Assembly (NCBI RefSeq): GCF_020184175.1
Contig: NC_065531.1
Coordinates: 88,940,604-89,004,603 of the forward strand
From: Aphis gossypii
Taxonomy: Eukaryota; Arthropoda; Insecta; Hemiptera; Aphididae
Length of the DNA: 64,000 nt
Direction of reading: 5' to 3'
Under the pieces are notes generated by a model. It saw only the letters and a program-made list of their open reading frames with translations, had not been told where the DNA came from and did no database searches. Shown here in pieces: positions 35,186 through 47,416 of the stretch (positions are counted from its first letter, which is position 1; the number at the start of each line of letters is the position of its first letter). Made by a program: the position numbers and the translations under genes.

Positions 35186-36188
35186 CTACTGGCGAAAATG
35201 TTTTCGTATAATCAATACCATATTTTTGTCTTGATCCATTAATGACTAACCTAGCCTTAAAACGATCATTATGTTTTATTTTATAAACCCATGAGTTGTT
35301 TATAACATTTGCTCCGACCGGCTTTGATACCAAAGTCCATGTTTCATTATCACTTAATGATTTAATTTCATCGTTCATTGCTTCTGCCCAATTAGTTGCA
35401 TTTTGCATGAAATGGCTTCACTATATGTTAATGGCTCACTTTCCACATAATTGGTAATAAACGATTGTGCAACATACCTGTCTGGTGGTTTTAATCTAGT
35501 TCTATCACGTAGCTGCATTTGATGCTGTTCTTGTTGACTTTCTGTGTCGTTTTCCACTGGTTCTGTTTTGATCTCATGAACCTGTTGTTGATTTTCATCA
35601 TACACTGTTTCTTGTTGATTAATCTCATTCTTAAAAATAATATCTCTAAATATACTTATATTATTTGTACCCGGAAACCATACTCTGTAACCTTAAGTAT
35701 TATTGCTGTACCCAATAAAAATACCCTTTTTGCTTTTAACATCCCACTTTTGCCTTTTCTCTTTTGGAATGTGAGTAAATACTTCTGTTCCAAATATTCT
35801 CAAATGACTTATTTTTGAATCTTTGTTAAAATAAAGTTCATACGGTGTTTTACCTTTAACTGAAGATGTACCTGTTAAATTCAATGTATACACAACTGTA
35901 TGAACACTTTCTGCTCATAATGATATATCCAATTTCTTTGAATGTATAATTGTCCTTGCAGCTTCAACTATTGTCCGATTGTCACGTTCAATTTTTCCAT
36001 TTTGTTCTGGCGTGTATGGGACTGTTGTTTAATGTCTAATTCCGTATTTCTGCAAAATACTGGTTACTTCATTATTAACGAATTCTAAACCGTTATCCGT
36101 TCTTATAACCTGAACTCTGAAACCCGTATCAGTTTTAACTTTTTGTATAACCGTCCCGATTATATTTTTGACTTCACTTTTATGTTTC
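35186..36188 (-). pseudogene. Ty1/copia pol, 5' part (integrase and RT start)
   Basis: The integrase core has VIRTDNGLEFVNNE (second Asp) and TPEQNGKIERDNRT (Glu), then AARTIIHSKKLDISLWAE, KTPYELYFNKD and the C-terminal IFGTEVFTHIPKEKRQKWD (from 35693-35893). A linker with Glu/Gln-rich text follows, then the RT start (NATNWAEAMNDEIKSLSDNE, TWTLVSKP, DYTKTFSPVV at 35184). Stops interrupt at about 35695, 35918 and 36030. The 5' end (gag, protease, integrase zinc finger, 5' LTR) is lost at 36188. Confidence 0.8.
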
Positions 36189-36208
36189 AAAAAGTACAAT
36201 TTTTTTTT

Positions 36209-36780
36209 TTATTTGATTGATTGGTGTAGGGTAATTAATACAGTTAAAATTAAGACCACTTTTTTTCTCCAAAAAATTAAAATATTTATTACTAAAATGG
36301 TTTTTATTTTTTTTTTTTCATTAAATTTTGATAAAATTGCATATTTAAAACATTTATTGTCATAATTGTTCACGTTTATAATGGCTTTTTTATCATAAAT
36401 TATTTTTGGTAATTTTATAAGTGATGAACCACCAAGTAAATTAACTTTATTAATTCTTAATTGTAAACCATCTAAACTAATTTGTCTCCAAGATGACCCT
36501 TTCAATGTAAATGTTTCTTGCTCATTTAATAGTTTATCATAATGTTTTTTAAAAGTGCTGTAAAATTAGATGTTAAAAAACATGCAACATTTAACGTTTT
36601 AAAAGAAACATCACGTATTTCGCCAGTGATTATATTTTCATATACTAAATCTACCCATAAATTAAATTTATATGATGACGAAGAACATAATTCTTTTAAA
36701 TTTAATTTAAAAAAAAAAAATGATGATGAATTTAAAAATGATAATAAATCAACAATATTATCATTGTTTTTTAAATAAAA
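36209..36780 (-). pseudogene. Fragment of viral/Polinton-like DNA polymerase-type protein
   Basis: Two minus-strand frames joined by one shift near 36540. The first has YKFNLWVDLVYENIITGEI and FKTLNVACFLTS; the second has GSSWRQISLDGLQLRI, LLGGSSLIKLPKIIYDKKA and NVNNYDNKCFKYAIL. This order is the N-terminal region I recall from large insect proteins that go on into a type-B DNA polymerase in Maverick/Polinton-like elements. No polymerase domain is present here. Family assignment is from memory of the pattern, so moderate. Confidence 0.4.
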
Positions 36781-36959
36781 AGTTGTTGACCTATTATTTT
36801 TAAATTTTTCAATTTCAACTAAATTTCCCCCAGTGATGTTTAATCGATCAATTTTTTTAATCCGATTATAGGTACCTATTTTGGCATTTTGATGAATTAA
36901 TACTAAAAATATTAAAAAAAAAATGTATTATATTACTTATGCATGTACTGTAGATTGTA

Positions 36960-37841
36960 GAAGATCTTCAGGGTAATTGTACATTACCCGATGGTATGTG
37001 AAATGGTGAACACCACCTTCCTGATAATCAGTTATATTTAGGTGCTCAGGTTCTCAAATACATTAATGTACCTGAGCTAGCAAACGAAACTGAAGAGAAA
37101 AAAAACTTTTTCAAGAGTTGTAGATATTTTTTACAAACCGCTACTTTAGAGCTGAAGAAACGGTATAATATGGACGATCGTGTATTGAGTAAGCTGCCAT
37201 CATTAAGTGCAAAAAATGCCCTATCAATAAATTACCATAATTCACACCCATCTCTAGTTCCTTTAATTTCAATTATGTCAAGAATAGTGCCAGAAGACAA
37301 TTTACAATTAATCCAAAAGATAGATGACCAGTGGCGTAGTCTTCCACTGAAAATGATACATATGCCTGAATCCATCACTAATTTACAGTATGCCAATGAA
37401 TCACCTGATATATTCTGGTAATAAATTAATTATTCAATTTTGAAAAAAAAATTTAGGTAATTATAATAATTTTACAATGGTTATTTCAGGTCTAGTATCA
37501 AGGATTATGATTTAAAAACTGAAGCAATAGGGCAAGAACTTCCTGATTTCGCATTATCAGTTCTTTGTCTACCACATTCTAATGCGCACTGTGAGATAAT
37601 TTTTTCCAGAGTTAATGCTATAAAAACAAAGTATCGAAACAAGTTAGTTACCTAAACTATAAATGGTACTATACTGACAAAAGAGTGTGTAAAGGGCGGA
37701 CGATCTCAAACAAAAAATTGTGTAAACTTTGTTCCTAGTAAGTTAATGATTAATAGAATGACCAGTAATACATTATATCCTAAAAAAGAAATCTCATCAG
37801 ATAATATTACTACTGATATATTTTATTCAACTGATGAATAA
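36960..37841 (+). pseudogene. hAT-type gene, C-terminal part
   Basis: Open in one frame from about 36984 (with one TGA near 36993) to 37422: FFKSCRYFLQTATLELKKRYN, LSKLPSLSAKNALS, then SPDIFW. An intron of about 68 bases follows, ending ttatttcag. The second exon (37490-37841) has LSVLCLPHSNAHCEIIFSRVN and AIKTKYRNKLVT, the hAT dimerisation signature, in-frame past a TAA near 37653 to TDE and a stop. N-terminal domains are missing. Likely a dead or domesticated hAT/ZMYM-type fragment. Confidence 0.55.
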
Positions 37842-37859
37842 AATATTAATTATGTGCAA

Positions 37860-38868
37860 TGTGTTAACTATAGCTACCAAACAGAATAAATAATTATTAT
37901 TTGTTACACTTTTAATTTTAATGTTATAAGTTTTAGTTTGAATTGAATTGTTACTGATTAAAGAAGAAATAATATATTCCTTATTTGTTTTTATGTATAA
38001 GTTAATACAGCTATTTTACAATGACATAGTTAAAATCAGTTAAATCTTTATATTTTATTACATATTTGTTAAATAACAATGTAATGTTATGTTTGTTAAT
38101 GCAGTGACTAATCCTTATATTTGTATATTTGTTTTGTGTTCTTTAATAAACCCTTTTAAATTGAAGTGTGTTAAAATCATTTAAGGTAATTATGATAATG
38201 CATAGAAAATAACTAAATATTGTTTATAAATTTATTTTTATAGATATACTTAATTAATAAATCAGTGGCGTACGCGAGGGGGGTGCCAGGCAGATATGAC
38301 ACCACAGAATAGATTCTGTGATGACACCCTCCTTAAAAATAAGTATTTATTTAAATTATGAAACGATGACTAAAAAAAAAAGTTAATTCATGCATATAAT
38401 TATGATTTATGATGGACCCACGTCATAGCGAGCGAAGCGAGTGTTTTTTTTTTTAGTGTACGAGAATTGAAGTTGAAATACGAGAATTTTGAGAAGCTTG
38501 ATACGAGATTTTAGTCTTAGGTATCTGACAAAACTGATTATGCCTATTCGGGAGCGGTGTTTATTATTATCATAGATAATATATACATGGATGGGACATA
38601 CCGCGATTTTACTGTGATCGAAGAGCATACTAGTTACCAAAGTGGTTATACATAATTTAGGTGTGGTATCAACCAGAAATGATAACGAAAACTAGTATAA
38701 ATAGTATAATATTAGTTAGTTATATTTATATAATATAAAATAATTTTTTTGGTATAATATGTAACTAATAACTAAAAATAATTCATTAATTTCATTATAA
38801 TAAAAATGGTTACAGAGTACAGATATTTCTAATACAAAATAGTCAAAAGTCAAAATAGGTACGTGATT
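37860..38868. other. Non-coding stretch with repeat remnants
   Basis: Holds polyadenylation-type words after the hAT fragment and a GC-rich block near 38270-38335 (gtggcgtacgcgagggggg) that looks like the end of a repeat. The frame at 38407-38640 on the minus strand has no motif. Confidence 0.4.
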
Positions 38869-38870
38869 TC

Positions 38871-40873
38871 TTATTGGTGTTTAAATAAAATTAATTTGGT
38901 GTACTTCGATCTTATTTTTAATTGTTCATTCAATTTTTTTATTTCGTGAAACATTCTAATGTCCAAGTATTTATATATTATTAAATTTGTTAATTGGTCT
39001 CTATGAGTATCTATAACTGAATAATTTTCATCGCAACTATCAGCATCAAATAGTATTCTACATTTAAATATACTATTTTTAATTTTATTCCATAGAAATG
39101 TAGAATGTTATTTATAATCAGTGTTGACTGGATGACTTCTAAACGCTCTTTCAGCTTCTAAACATATTTTTCGTACAATTTCACTAGGATTTGTCAACGT
39201 AGCTCGATTTTTTTGATCAAATAATTTTGTATAGTGTGATTTTGAACTTTTATCAGCAGTTAGCATTCTAAGACAATTGGTACACTCAACGTTTTTTGCT
39301 ACTGATCGAGCGACAAATCCAGCGATATAGTAACTAATGTTTTATATAAAGTTACCAACGTCAACTATATCAAAGTAATCATGATCTATTAAATTATCAT
39401 TACTTTGTAAAGTAACTGTTTGTTTATTAGATGCATTTACAGTTAAATATTTTGTGCCATCCAAGATAGTGCAGTTACCATAAATTGAACCAACTACTTG
39501 ATTATGCACTAATATACGCTTGTAAGCAGCCTCAAATTGTCTACAAGTCGGGTTGTTATTATGACCACCTCTGCTACGGATTGCACTAAATGTTGTTTCT
39601 ATGTGGTCTTGAGATAGCTTATAGGTCAATAAGTAAGTCATATAATTTTTAGCCACAATAAACTCATATAAATGAATTGCATTTTTCAAACCTAATATTA
39701 AACCAAGAAAACCTGTTTTCCTACTTGATTTCAGTACTTTCATCACAATGGGTTGATCATTTTTATATTCAATAAATTCAAGACCTTCTACATATTGAAT
39801 AAATTTGTTTGTGAAGTCTTTGTATATAGTCACAGTGTCAAATGATATAGGCTTATTATATGATTTGTTAGAAAATTTAGATCTACTATTTAATATATCA
39901 AAAGCATTGTTCATGTATGTTATAAACTCTACTGTAGTGTCAACATCTTCAAAATAAGACTCTTCTGTTTTCAAAAACGCCAAAGCATCAGCTACACTCT
40001 TACTTAGAGTTTGAGCAGCTAGTCTAACGTTCATTTTTTCGTTGGAGTAATGTAAGTGTCTTTTTGTTAATTTAGTGCCAGCTCTTAATCCCTTTTCATT
40101 TTCTATATTATATAATTTTTCTATATAAGCCCATTTAATTAATTGTTTATTTGAATTTCGCAATTCTTTTAATATGCGTACTGATTGATTTTTTTCAGTT
40201 GTCTTATATGTAGAATCACCCCAAGCATTACGCACAAGTTTTATCATGTGTGCAGCATCTAGAAAAATGTAGATTGGTTCATTTGTGTAGGAGTTCATAA
40301 TGTATGTTACGTTATTTAAATCTGCTCCTAAAGTAGAAACCATTGTCATATTGACTGAAGCTCCATCAAAAGTTAGAGAATTTAATTTGACTCCTGTTTG
40401 GCTTATTAATTCTATTGCTTTTTCTAATATATTGGCTCTTTTATTACCAGATAAGCCATCAATTAAGAAGTAGCCTATTGGTAACTTCCAATAGCCATTT
40501 ACTCCAACTAGTAAAAAGACTAATGCATTTTTTGCTTCTGGTACAGTTTTATCCGGATCTGATGCATTATTGAAAGAACCTAAATTAACAAAACCATAGA
40601 TATTACGATTACTATCCATCTCTACTTGTTTTCTTATACTCATTTCATCAATCACTAAATTGCACTGTACTTCTTTTGCTTCATTATTTGCCATATCAGT
40701 GAGGGTGTCAAATGATTCTTTTGTGAATCCCGGTTGTCCATCAATTGCCATATACCAACGACTTAATGTCCTCGGATGAGGTAATGCATTATTAAATTGC
40801 TCTCGGACATATGTATAAGCCTTTGGTGAGTAGTACTGTAATGTGACTGCAAACTTTTTAATTTTAGGGAATT
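38871..40873 (-). pseudogene. P-type (THAP9-like) transposase, long copy
   Basis: Open for 469 codons (39342-40751), with the same frame extending up to about 40873 (YYSPKAYTYVREQFNNALPH). Catalytic sites: NLVIDEMSIRKQV (Asp), LTFDGASVNMTM (Asp), FLDAAHMIKLVRNAWGD (Asp) and LSQDHIETTFSAIRSRGG (acidic). A TAA at 39339-39341 interrupts before YYIAGFVARSVAKN and ECTNCLRMLTA, which are still in frame, and a second TAA follows near 39112. The N-terminal THAP DNA-binding domain is absent, so it is 5'-truncated. No TIRs or 8-bp duplication found. Confidence 0.8.
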
Positions 40874-41380
40874 ATTATTCATAATATTGTAAATTGTAAG
40901 ATGCAAAAAACAATCTATATTACATATTTATGTAATTATTTTTTAACATAACATACAATTGAAGGTACAAAAAAAAATTATATATAATATAAGTAATAAG
41001 TAAAAGATACATAGCTAATTTATTAATGTAGTATTTCATACAAAATATTCACAATGCATTCTAATTATATATCCACCTTAAATTTATAAATAATATAACT
41101 AATTATGTTATAGGTGCAATGATAATATTTTTAAAAATGAGTTAAGTAATAATTTTGAAAAAATTAGTGAAAAAATAGCTACCTATTATTGAATAGTTTT
41201 TAAACACCTTTAAATTTATTTTATGTATAGCAAGTAGGTAGTATTTATTACTACTATTCATATATATTGCATTATTTCTGTATGGCTTTAAAGTGTTTAA
41301 ACAGAATCTTGACTCAAGCTCGGGTACACTTTTTTGCTATTTTTAATTGAATAGCGAACATGTTTTGTGTCTAGCGAGTC
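40874..41380. other. AT-rich stretch between P copy and glycoprotein
   Basis: No ORF. I looked here for a partner of the LTR-like sequence at 51114 and found none. Confidence 0.5.
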
Positions 41381-41808
41381 TTAATCAAAAATTTTGATTT
41401 TTTTTTTGTGTGTCTTTAACATTAAATAATGGGTAATACTAGAAAAAATTCCTGCCAACAGTTTTGCACTCCACCCAAAGGTTCTGTATAAAATAGTAAT
41501 ATTAATCCCCGTATCCACTAGTGTAAATATTAATTTTACAATAAAAAATATCCCCATCAGTCCCGAAACAAAAGTACCAATAGTTGTAAACCATCCCCAA
41601 AGTTGATGTAATTTATTTTCGACCATGTTGCTTATTGTCTGTTCGTCAATAAGATATTTATATTGCAGACCTTGGTTAGTCGTATCATATCCCATAGATT
41701 ATCTTATTAAATTATTTGTAGCAGCACTCACTTCTTGTGGAAACAAAATATGTTGCTGAAAAGCTTTCATTATGTCTTGTGTGTATATACCAGCATTCAT
41801 AAGCGATT
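41381..41808 (-). pseudogene. Viral-type glycoprotein, C-terminal part with anchor
   Basis: The frame from 41808 down to 41381 continues the glycoprotein of 45616-46389. It has an amphipathic segment before the membrane (ISNMVENKLHQLWGWFTT), a long hydrophobic run (about residues 34-62 of the open 104 aa) and a second one near the end (GWSAKLLAGIFSS), with a Lys-rich tail. A TAA at about 41701 breaks the frame. The pattern fits the end of chuvirus-type glycoproteins and their relatives in insect Pao elements. The Harbinger element lies between the two parts. Confidence 0.6.
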
Positions 41809-42197
41809 CTGGGGGTCTATTTTTGAACTTGATCGAAAATAACGAACGAATTACTCGTATACGAATCATTCGTTCACTGATTTTCGATTAACGATGAAAA
41901 ACCTTATTTTTGAATGATAATCTAATAAAGATGAACGAACGGTTAGTGTACGAATGAATATTGTTATAAAACTTATGAATATGCGTTGGCGTCACTGTTT
42001 TATCACAGCTGTTATTTTAAAAATACACGGATGGTTGAAAAATTCGTTATACATCTATGGAAAACATTTTTACTTTTATTACTTTTATTTAATTAACATT
42101 AAATCACAGGCACTGTGATTATTGTTTTGATTGTTATACGTGAATAATTAAAATAAATAAAAGTTTAAATTTCAATTTTTTTTTCAATTTCATTTTA

Positions 42198-43594
42198 ATG
42201 AGTAAAGTCACTGAAAAACGCCCAAAGGGCAAAAATATAAGCGAGGAGTAAAAAAAAATTTTGGTTGAATGGGTCGTCAAACATCCACAGCTAAACACAA
42301 AAAAGTTTTCTGCTAATTTTACATTGAAAGATTCCCAACGGCTTTGGGAAAATGTGACCATTATTTTAAATTCGTGTGTTGGCGCAACTAAAACATGGCA
42401 GCTTTGGAGAAAAGTAAAGAATACATTTTTTTTTAAACAATTATTACATAGCATTTTTTTAATTACGAATTATTTAATTACTAGTGCTACAATTATATAA
42501 AGTGGTTGACTAAAAGCAAAGTCCCATCTAAAGCTTCTTATAATAAAACGGAAGGTGGTGACAAATCGGACAGCGATTACCTTAGTGAAATAGAAAACAC
42601 GGTTGTAAATATGATTGGTCCTACAGCAATTCACGGTCATGAAGGTATCATGGAAGCAGAGGCATCAATATCTTTTTTAAACGACTAAACGACTTAAAAC
42701 GACACAATAAATTTGCCTTTAGAAGATAATGAGTTCGTATTTTGTAATTACTATTTTGTTATATCGGGTATAACTGTATTATATTAGCCATCAAGTATAC
42801 TAATATAATATCACATGAATGAATAATAGTGGCGCATATAAATTGATACATTTTCAAAATAAACTTTGTTAGAATGAAATTATATTATTATTTCATTTAT
42901 TAAAAAATTATAAGCTCCGTTTACATAAATTTAAATACTCCACTGATACTCATTGTTCATTATAACCATCTTAGTTTACTAATTATTACCATTAATTAGG
43001 TATAATATATATTTCTCAATTTTTTTTTATTTTTTTTATGTTTAGATTATTTAATAAAATTCCGATCGTCACTGAAAAAAGTTCACCGATATTCGATATT
43101 AGCGTCGACAAGAAAAAAAGCAGGTTAATTAAAAGTATAATATTTTAATAATTTAGCTAAAAAATATTAATAATAATAATAGGTAATAATACTATTTTAC
43201 AATTATATAGGCTAGCTTGAAGCTTCGCTGGTTTTGGTTTTTTTTTATTTAACAAATTATAATACTTAAGATTAATTAGCTTTTAGTAAGCATATATGTA
43301 ATACATACTTATTTAGTAAATAATATGTACACAATTTTTATTAATATAAATTCTTTTAATAGTGAATTGAAGTTGAATAAAAGTCAACGATTAAATAAAA
43401 CGATGGAAGCGACTACACACTTGGGAAATGTTAGCGAACAATTAGTAAAACTGAAGGAGAGTTATTATGAAAGAAAGTTAAAGCTGAAAGAAATTGAAAT
43501 TGAAAACAACCAAAAATATTATTCTGCAAGCTTGGCTTTGCAAAACAAACTGGTTGAAAACTTAAATAGTATTGTTATGCATTTAAATAAATAA
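42198..43594 (+). pseudogene. Harbinger second protein, Myb/zeste-like
   Basis: Exon 1 (42198-42413) starts MSKVTEKRPKGKN, has a TAA at about 42249 and then KILVEWVVKHPQLNTKKFS and TKTWQLWRK, a trihelix/zeste DNA-binding pattern. It ends at donor GTAAAG. Exon 2 (42503-42688) follows an AG and reads WLTKSKVPSKASYNKTEGG and ENTVVNMIGPTAI. A further open block (43325-43594) is a charged coiled-coil end (LVKLKESYYERKLKLKEIE). Its partner is the transposase; such proteins bind TIRs and help import it into the nucleus (family knowledge). The TAA breaks this copy. Confidence 0.6.
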
Positions 43595-43694
43595 ATACTT
43601 AATTTTTTCTTCTATTCTATTCTATTATACCTACCTAAAATTAAGAAGTACCTAATAAATCAAAATATTCTAAAATATAATTAATATGTTAATA

Positions 43695-45283
43695 TTATGT
43701 GAAATATTGTTGGATTATGGTTCTCTGCATGTCTCGACCAGCAACCAACAAGGGATTTATAGCTCGCATTTGTTCGTTATTAATATTAGGAATAACTCCT
43801 AAATCGTCTTCGTCAAAAATCATATCATCTTCACAAATTATGTCGTCATCGGAAACATTGTTATCTATGCATATATTATGCAAAACTACACACGCATTAA
43901 TTATTTTAGAAGCTTTTAAAGGCTCGTAGTGTAAAACTCGATGTTTTAACAAACAGCTGAAAAAAAATGTTAAAAATTATTTAACGGCTTACGTAAAATA
44001 AGATTTTATAATTTATTTTACCAAAATCGCATTTTTAATACACCGTTACATCTTTCAATAAGACTCCTTATTTTTAAAAACCATTTGTTAAAATCAGCTT
44101 CTGGTGTGTTTGGTTGTGGATCATGTAAAGGAGTTATCATCCACGGCCTTAGAGCATAACCAGAATCTGCTATAATGATTTTATTGAACACTTAAGTATA
44201 TAATTTTAAATTTTAACTGAAAATTTATAAAAATTAACTTGTAAGCACATATACCTAACATCCAATGTGAATGGTAGCCATTTCTATGAAGTTGCTGCAT
44301 AGTATTAGAAATATTACTCCTATTCCAAATATAGGCATCATGTGTACACCCGGATATCTTGCATTGACATTTATTATTTTCATATTAGAATCGCAAATCT
44401 AATAAAACATTTATGAAAAATACTTGATACATTCGGCATTTAATGATTGTAATAGTATTATTCTTACCAACTGAGTGTTAATGGAGTGATAATTTTTCCG
44501 ATTTACGTAAATATGCTCCGGATACATACCCTCACTCTTAGGAGGTTCAATAGCGATATGCGTACCATCCACAATTCCTATTATACCAGGAATTCTATAC
44601 TTTTCGTAAAATCTTTAAAATATATATTTAATATAATTTAATTAGGTGGTTTTTAGACAGTAGTATAAAATTTACTTTTGCCTGACAATGTTCAACTCTT
44701 CTATAGTTCTAGGAAAATAAACATGTTTACTGAAAACTAGCGGTTGGTTTAGAGCTTCGGTAACTTCTGTTATACACTGACTAACAGCTGACTGGCTCAT
44801 CGAAGAAGCTCTGTTTTCCCCAATATCTTGCTGGTAAGAACCGCTTGCGTAAAAACGTAATGCAGTCAATACCTATATGTTTATGTTCAAATGTTATTGC
44901 TTTAATGTGTTGTATGACGTGTATAAGTATAAAATTATTGTCGATTTTATTTTAATATTTCAAAATACCTGTCGTTCGATACTAATAGCAGAGCATCTAG
45001 TAGGATGGATCATAAATGGAGATAGTTCATGTATTCTATCTCGGACGTTCTGTTTAGGTAGTCTAAACTTTTTTATAAACTGACGATCATTTAAATCTTA
45101 ATACATATCATTAGTTAGTTTGTTTTACACTAAAATAGTTTTAGGTATGTATTTAAATTAACAGTTATTACCATCTAATGCATTTTCGGCGGTGTAAAAT
45201 CGTCGATTTTCATTTCCATCGAGTTCCAACTCTTCAAGATTTCTGATCATTTGCAGATGATTTAAATTGAGTAATAAATCCAT
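43695..45283 (-). pseudogene. PIF/Harbinger transposase, seven exons, one slip
   Basis: Exons (minus): 45172-45283, 44969-45096, 44676-44872, 44468-44612, 44255-44398, 44022-44190 and 43695-43956, with consensus splice ends. Starts MDLLLNLNHLQMIRN. The catalytic triad is GIVDGTHIAI (Asp), IIADSGYALRPW (Asp) and LIERCNGVLK (Glu). The helix-turn-helix region is SMSQSAVSQCITEV. The C-terminus has YEPLKASKIINACVVLHNIC. One base is missing in the G run near 44350 in exon 5, putting the middle of it out of frame. Otherwise the gene is full length, so the copy is young or the slip is a consensus error. Confidence 0.8.
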
Positions 45284-45615
45284 AATTTTACAAATAATTA
45301 ATTTATATGTGCTCAAAAGTCGAAAGAATAAATTAAATAAGAATTTATAATAAAAAAAAAACTATAAAAATTGTTTTATGACTTTTAACACTACGAGCCG
45401 TGATAAGGAAAACACGAATAACTAATCTAATATGCTATTAGATTACTAAATGAGCAACCTAATATAGTAATCGAATAATTAGTTTACTTATTCGATTACT
45501 AATCATTAGATTGAATTCAAAAATACTATTTTGTATTGTTAATCGAATAGATGATCGAAAATGGACGTATTAGATCACTAATACTATTCGATCAAGTTCA
45601 AAAATAGACCCCCTG

Positions 45616-46389
45616 GACTTTTGTACGACCACGTCCAGGTTGTAGCCGGTTTGAGCTTTTGTGGTTTTTTTATTTCTTGTATATTTGGTACAATACCAAA
45701 CCAGTCTCCGTCCAAATTGAAGCCAGGTGGAAGTAGTATATTACAATCAATTTGAGTTCCAAATTGTTGCAATATGTGCGTTTTGGGGGCCATGAAAAAC
45801 GTTTTGTTGTTATATAAAATTGGTAGTTCATTAAAACATACCTTTTTTCTCGATATTTCAACATTTACCTTTTTACATTTTATTAAATATATTATTTCGC
45901 CTGTTTTCACTGCAGTAAAACCTGGTCCTTCGCCCATAAGATACGAAAAGTCGGAAATGCTCGAAGAGGCTAGTGTAAGCTTTTGTTGTAATATTTTTCG
46001 TTCGAGATCACACTGTTTTTTAATTATGTCATTATACAATGATGTTATCGTAGATTTAAAGAAGTTTTCAACATAAACAAATTTTGTATTAACGTAGGCT
46101 AACAAATCAGTGTTTTGCGGAGAAATTGTTGTTGTCGTAAATCGATTGAAAAATGCGGTATTTACAAGTATGACTCACATAACTGTATGTGTTCAGTTTG
46201 AATCACTGGCATCCCGCATGCAAAACTTTTTTTAATTTGTTTTAGGGAAAATACTATTTTATCCGTTTCCACAATATAGGTATATATATTATTTGAAAAA
46301 TCATTTATGGCATTTGAAATTATTAACGATGCAGGACCATCATATACCGTGGTTATAAGTTGAAATAAATAAAATGCACTGATCAACAA
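45616..46389 (-). pseudogene. Viral-type glycoprotein, N-terminal and middle part
   Basis: The first frame (46162-46389, 75 aa) starts with a hydrophobic segment typical of a signal peptide. The second frame (from 46105) has an open ectodomain with FSYLMGEGPGFTAVKTGEI, IYLIKCKKVNVEI and CFNELPI, and continues to the Harbinger insertion. Motifs match the chuvirus glycoprotein pattern, which has also been captured as env by insect BEL/Pao elements (family knowledge). The break between the two frames is near 46150. No pol or gag lies beside it in the window. Confidence 0.65.
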
Positions 46390-46613
46390 CGTTATACAAT
46401 TAGTATAAGCTTATACTTAAAGGTACGGTTTCCTAGACGCGACCGGTCTCCGCGATCGGTCGCTACGACCTGTCGTTGGTGCGTGCTGGTTTCCCAGGCG
46501 CGACTGGTCGCCGAGACCAACAATTAGTCTACATTATAATATTATATTTTGTATCGTCTCAGTGTTCTCGCCGTGAAGACCTATTTTGTGTTTTATTATT
46601 TTTTAGTTTCAAT

Positions 46614-47416
46614 ATGAGTATCACTAATATAATAACTAATAATAATAAAATTATATTACTTTTACTTGAAGAAGATGATGAATTATTAATTACAAGTTAT
46701 AAAAAGAGACAAAAAGTGAATGACTTATTTATCAATAGAAAAACAGAGGGATTCTTTGAAATTTTAATAAATAGACATTTGTCGAATGACGAAACGAAAT
46801 TTCGCGAGTTTTTCCGTGTTAACAAAATACAATTCGATTACTTGTTATCACTTGTTGAGGTAGAATTATCGAAAGAACCATACAATCGAGTGAAAGAACC
46901 AATTACAGCTTCAGAAAAATTGGCAGTTACTTTAAGGTGAGCTACTAGTATAATATAAACTTGTCATACTTATTTGTATCAATCATCATTAGTTACCTAA
47001 CTTATAAAGTTATACATAATGTTATATATTAGACATTAAGTTTTTGTGGTTATACAATTTTACCGTGTATAAATATTTGATAAAGACGTGCTCATTGTTG
47101 TAAATTGTAATGGTTTTACTAAATACCGTAATAAAATAATTTAAAATAAATATATGTATCAATATCATTCACTTTTTATAGGTATATGGCTACTGGAGAA
47201 TCATTTCGATCGCTGTCATTTGGTTTTCGAATATGTCACGACTATATTAGCATAATAGTAAAGCAAACTTTAACAGTTTTAAAACATAAACTAGTTCCAA
47301 TTTTTTTGCCAGACCCACGCCAAATTGATTTTAAAAAAAAGGCTGAAGAATTTTGTTATAAATGGAACTTTCCTAACTGTGTACTTGGTATTGATGGTCC
47401 ACTTGTTCCTCTGTAA
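46614..47416 (+). pseudogene. Harbinger transposase, N-terminal half
   Basis: Exon 1 (start MSITNIITNN at 46614) ends at about 46937 with FREFFRVNKIQFDYLLSLVE and PITASEKLAVTL. The intron has GTGAGC..TTATAG. Exon 2 begins near 47182: RYMATGESFRSLSFGFRI, ICHDYISIIVKQTL, then FPNCVLGIDGPLVPL with the first Asp, then a stop. The rest of the catalytic core is deleted. An earlier in-frame start near 46476 is within the TIR region and is unlikely. Confidence 0.7.

Larger units (their letters stand above)
41812..45612 (-). mobile_element. PIF/Harbinger transposon, nearly complete
   Basis: The TIRs read ggggtctatttttgaacttg(atcgaa) at both ends. The target duplication CTG lies at 41809-41811 and 45613-45615; three bases is the PIF/Harbinger rule. 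The element is 3.80 kb and holds a spliced transposase on the minus strand (43695-45283) and a Myb/zeste-like second gene on the plus strand (42198-43594), the usual two-gene layout in convergent order. It sits inside the glycoprotein gene. Confidence 0.9.
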
